From Tubiluchus corallicola (Eukaryota; Priapulida; Priapulimorpha; Priapulimorphida; Tubiluchidae), in assembly GCA_030141605.1 (NCBI GenBank), contig JAQGDQ010000184.1, forward strand, positions 170,001-234,000: a stretch of DNA of 64,000 nucleotides. Reading direction: 5' to 3'. The notes beneath the pieces were generated by a model. The model saw nothing but the letters and a program-made list of their open reading frames with translations, was not told the origin of the DNA and did no database searches. Positions 61,168-64,000 of this stretch are shown piece after piece. Made by a program: the position numbers and the translations under genes. The stretch's first letter is position 1. Each line of letters opens with the position of its first letter.

Positions 61168-62055
61168 GTGAGTTGGCTTAGTTGACTATAATTTCATGTC
61201 AAGCTAAATGTGCTATTAACTATTTGTATACAAATTAGCTATACTTTAAACTGTAGGTAAATACCTGGTGTCATAGTTAATTCAAAAATATGTACAGTAA
61301 ACCCTTGTTATATTAGCGTATTTGGGGGGGGGGATGCTAAGGGTTGTCCGCTGTAACCGCTCATTTTAACCAACGGTACGCTCCCCCCCCCCCCCCCACA
61401 TACAGCTGATCTTATTGCAAATTGTAACTTTAAATTCATTATACAGTAGAACAAGTAGAATTATATGAAAATTATCATATGCCCATTACATCTACTGTAC
61501 ACACTGAGCAGGCAGAATTCTAAAATAAAAGAAACCTGCCCTAAAGATGGGTAAACACAGCAGTAATCTAGCAAAAAAACTAGATACTACTATACTAGTG
61601 GCTTATCAGAGCCACTTCTGAGTTATGGTATCAAAAGATGGATTGTCAATCTGACTATCAAGTTTACTTTGCAGAAAAATGTGGCAGCATGTAAAGAGAA
61701 CAAACAATTCATAAACCTCATTGCAGGCTGGCAGCTAGTTATAATAGCCTTTTTATAGATCAGTTTATTCACATTGTTATCTGACCAAGGGTAACAAAAT
61801 TTGACAACATATGTGTTAAATCTGTGACAGATGTGTAGTGCAGCATATCACATTATCCAGTCACGTGGGCATGGCAGACTTGTCCATTGTAATGAGACTA
61901 GATTGGACAACCAGAATTAGTCCGTTATATCCGAAGTCCATTGTAATAAGAGTTTACTGTAATTATTGGCAAACAACGAACTATGCAAATCGTGATAGAA
62001 TGAATAAGTATTAATTAATAAATTTGCCATTATTTTCGTTCTTAATTTTTTATAG
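61168..62055 (+). other. Ig gene intron 1
   Basis: This intron is 888 nt, GTGAGT to TTTTTTATAG. Three quarters of it is the pogo/Tigger-like element (61293-61961). Confidence 0.55.
61293..61961. mobile_element. pogo/Tigger-like non-autonomous DNA element
   Basis: This 669-bp element begins TACAGTAAACCCTTGTTATA and ends, read on the opposite strand, TACAGTAAACTCTTATTACA: terminal inverted repeats framed by TA. Subterminal TTGTCCGCTGTAACCG and TAGTCCGTTATATCCGAAG are the sequence style of pogo/Tigger (Tc1/mariner superfamily) ends, which insert at TA. The inside has a G-run (61323-61333) and a C-run (61382-61397) and no transposase. It lies inside intron 1 of the Ig gene. Confidence 0.75.
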
Positions 62056-62409
62056 ACTTTCCACTAGATGGCAGTGCTGGATGTGCAACAAATTATTTTT
62101 TCAAACAGCCCAAAGATAAGGAAGTAGCTGCTGGAAAGAGTACCATCATTAAATGTGTTGTAAAGGAATCGTATAGAAATTACGACTATGAACTGTATTG
62201 GGAATTCAACCGGAAGCATATCACAATTGATGGGACTAACAATATTGCTTATGAGTATGGTTCTTCATCTACCCGTTACCGAAAGGGAGATTACAGCATT
62301 AAAATAATGTCAGCTAATAGATTTTTGCATGATGGCTTGTATGGATGTACATTTGATCATATCAATTTAAAAAGTTGCTCTTCAAAACTAGCTTATATAG
62401 CAGTTGCTG
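62056..62409 (+). CDS. Ig-domain protein exon 2 (first Ig domain)
   Basis: This exon is 354 nt, phase 1 at both ends, after TTTTTTATAG and before G|GTAAGT. One open frame encodes a complete immunoglobulin fold: KEVAAGKSTIIKCVVKES (B strand Cys), YELYWEFNRKHI (C strand Trp), then GDYSIKIMSANRFLHDGLYG followed by Cys (D-x-G-x-x-x-C, F strand). The G strand follows (SSKLAYIAVAG). An extra Cys pair (GCATNY near the start, KSCSSK near the end) could make a second disulfide. The whole domain sits in one exon with 1-1 phase, as is usual for shuffled extracellular Ig domains. It is probably secreted or on the cell surface. I do not recognise the specific family. Confidence 0.8.
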
Positions 62410-62666
62410 GTAAGTTTTGCTTTGTACTTCCAGTAAGTTTTGATGCAGTTTTTCTGCTTAAGCAACTCATAATTCCACACTGTGGTTTGGATTAAGTAAA
62501 TTTTGATGTGCTGGTTGTTATTTTCCAGTTTTTGCTCAATTGCTTCCTGTGTGAAACTTTAGATTTACAGTTTCACAGATATTATTATAGAGGGAAGTTC
62601 ATGGATTTGTTCAGCCTGTACCATTACCATTTAGAGTGTAGTTTGTCACACAGGTTACTTTTTCAG
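62410..62666 (+). other. Ig gene intron 2
   Basis: This intron is 257 nt, GTAAGT to TTACTTTTTCAG. The reading frame runs on for some codons into it but meets a stop at 62493. Confidence 0.75.
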
Positions 62667-62819
62667 TTCCTGCTAAGATAACATTGAAAGTGAATGGAAA
62701 TGAAGTGACAAATGACACACTTGCCATCGTGGCAGGGGACAATACACAAACAATTACTTGTGAAGCTACAGGCACCAATCCTGGACTTTCAGTGGAACCT
62801 GTAATTCAGTGGTTTATTA
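62667..62819 (+). CDS. Ig-domain protein exon 3 (half of second Ig domain)
   Basis: This exon is 153 nt, phase 1 in and out, from TTTTTCAG to TTTATTA|GTAAGT. It encodes VPAKITLKVNGNEVTNDTLA, then AGDNTQTITCEATGTNPGLS and PVIQWFI: strands A to C of an I-set-like Ig domain, with the B-strand Cys and C-strand Trp. The intron cuts the domain just after the Trp, a common position in Ig-superfamily genes, so the remaining F-strand Cys must be on a later exon. NDT is a possible N-glycosylation site. The gene continues past the right edge. Confidence 0.8.
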
Positions 62820-64000
62820 GTAAGTGAATTATACAGTTAATAGTGTAGAGCTATGTATATAGGTTTCTCAGTTAAAGTAAAGAAGTGGATTGAAACTGAA
62901 CTCAAGGCACACTGGTACAGGACCAGAAATACTTTTGAATGAAGTGCAATGAATTTTGTCAAGAAAATGCCCAACTTATTCCCCTTTTTACTTTAAGATT
63001 CAAATGAACTCATAAGGAGCGAAAAAATTATTAGTCTTATATTGAACCAGATAACAGGTCTTCTAGCAATGTTAAGTAGATTTTAATTTTTAGTTTCCTT
63101 TTCTGCCCTTTGGTTAAACAGCGCTTGACATATTTGTCTGCAATTTAGTGATGCGTAATACTAACACTTATAGATTTTCCAAACTAATGAAAAAATTGTG
63201 CTCAACAATGGCAAAAAGATTTGCTGCTATTTTCCGTAACCATGAACTAAGACCGGATTTATCATAATAATTTTCAAATACGTGCACTTGTAGTAACTTT
63301 TCTATTTAACTGGTTTACTAAAACACTGCTGTCTAGCATGCGCAGTTGCACTAGGGAAGATGATCTTGTCTAGAACTCAAAGGTGACTTATGGTGTACAA
63401 TTTTTGATGTTGTGAAGCAAGTTTATTTAAGTCCTGGCAATAATGTGCATGGTAAATATATAGTTCACAGGGTTGAACAAGGAAGTGCACTAATTTTTAA
63501 CACTTTACTGCATTAATTGTTTGCAAAACTTTATAAATTACGTGTACAACTTTGAACACAGTTTTCTTCACCACCATTTTTAAACTTACTGCAAGTAGAG
63601 CCATTAATTCAGGAAATCACACCAAACAAAATTCTTTCACAATCCTGACAAGTAACTGTAACTTTCTGTTATAGTAAAATGGGTTAGTCACAAGGTTTTT
63701 CATTGGAAATTACCTATGCAGCTGTTCCAATAAAAGATGATTCATTGAAATTCCTGCTTTTAGATTTTTAAGGAAAATTTGTGTTACCATTTTTATTAAA
63801 ATTTATTAGAATGACTTGCATATAATTATTCCCAACTCTTTGTACAGTTAGTACTTGTTTAATATAAACACTGTTGTGATTTTTTTTTGAAATAATAAAA
63901 TCTCTATTTTTACCTGTCAAGGCTTGTATAAAGCCACCCAGAATAAACAGTAACAATGTCAGTGCTTCTTTAATAACTCTACGATATATACATAAGTCTA
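62820..64000 (+). other. Ig gene intron 3, partial
   Basis: I searched this stretch for an exon completing the second Ig domain in phase 1 and found none that fits. Candidates after AG at 63149 and 63674 read into unrelated sequence. It is probably all intron up to the window edge. Confidence 0.5.

Overview
This window is animal nuclear DNA. It is AT-rich, with short exons and long introns bounded by canonical GT..AG splice sites, many microsatellites and decayed transposons. I see no bacterial-style operons. The main gene is a hyperpolarization-activated cyclic nucleotide-gated (HCN) channel on the minus strand. Its membrane core is very close to that of vertebrate HCN channels, but its N-terminus and genome context point to an invertebrate. 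I cannot name the phylum with confidence.

Layout, right to left on the minus strand: HCN exon 1 (57661-57799, start codon), a 20.7 kb intron, exon 2 (36312-36966, N-terminal HCN domain), exon 3 (30354-30520, S1-S2), exon 4 (25243-25526, S3-S4), exon 5 (22129-22278, S5), exon 6 (7115-7333, pore CIGYG and S6) and exon 7 (474-620, C-linker). The cyclic nucleotide-binding domain must lie left of base 1. All six junctions keep the frame (phases 1, 2, 1, 0, 0, 0), giving a 587-residue partial protein. On the plus strand, diverging from HCN across about 3.3 kb, a secreted or membrane immunoglobulin-domain gene starts at about 61131 and runs off the right edge. Its visible exons are a short signal-peptide exon, one complete Ig domain (62056-62409) and the first half of a second (62667-62819), all joined by phase-1 introns.

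The introns hold most of the transposon and repeat content. There are decayed non-LTR retrotransposon pieces at 2.9, 15.4-16.7, 20.3, 43.8-45.3 and 57.2-57.4 kb. There is a hAT-like non-autonomous DNA element with a near-perfect 8-bp target duplication (29313-29731) and a pogo/Tigger-like TA-flanked element inside the first Ig-gene intron (61293-61961). A 1.7 kb long-inverted-repeat (foldback) element lies at 49.93-51.64 kb, with three smaller palindromic elements elsewhere. tRNA-like SINE heads, two kinds of telomere-like interstitial repeat, a complex 125-bp satellite and large GA, TAG, ATT, CAG and CAT microsatellites make up the rest.

I did not find a convincing undescribed multi-gene system. 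The most unusual items are the long diverged palindrome at 50 kb, the retroelement family that seems to carry its own CT microsatellite (14.9-16.75 kb), and the uniform strand of all six large GA tracts.
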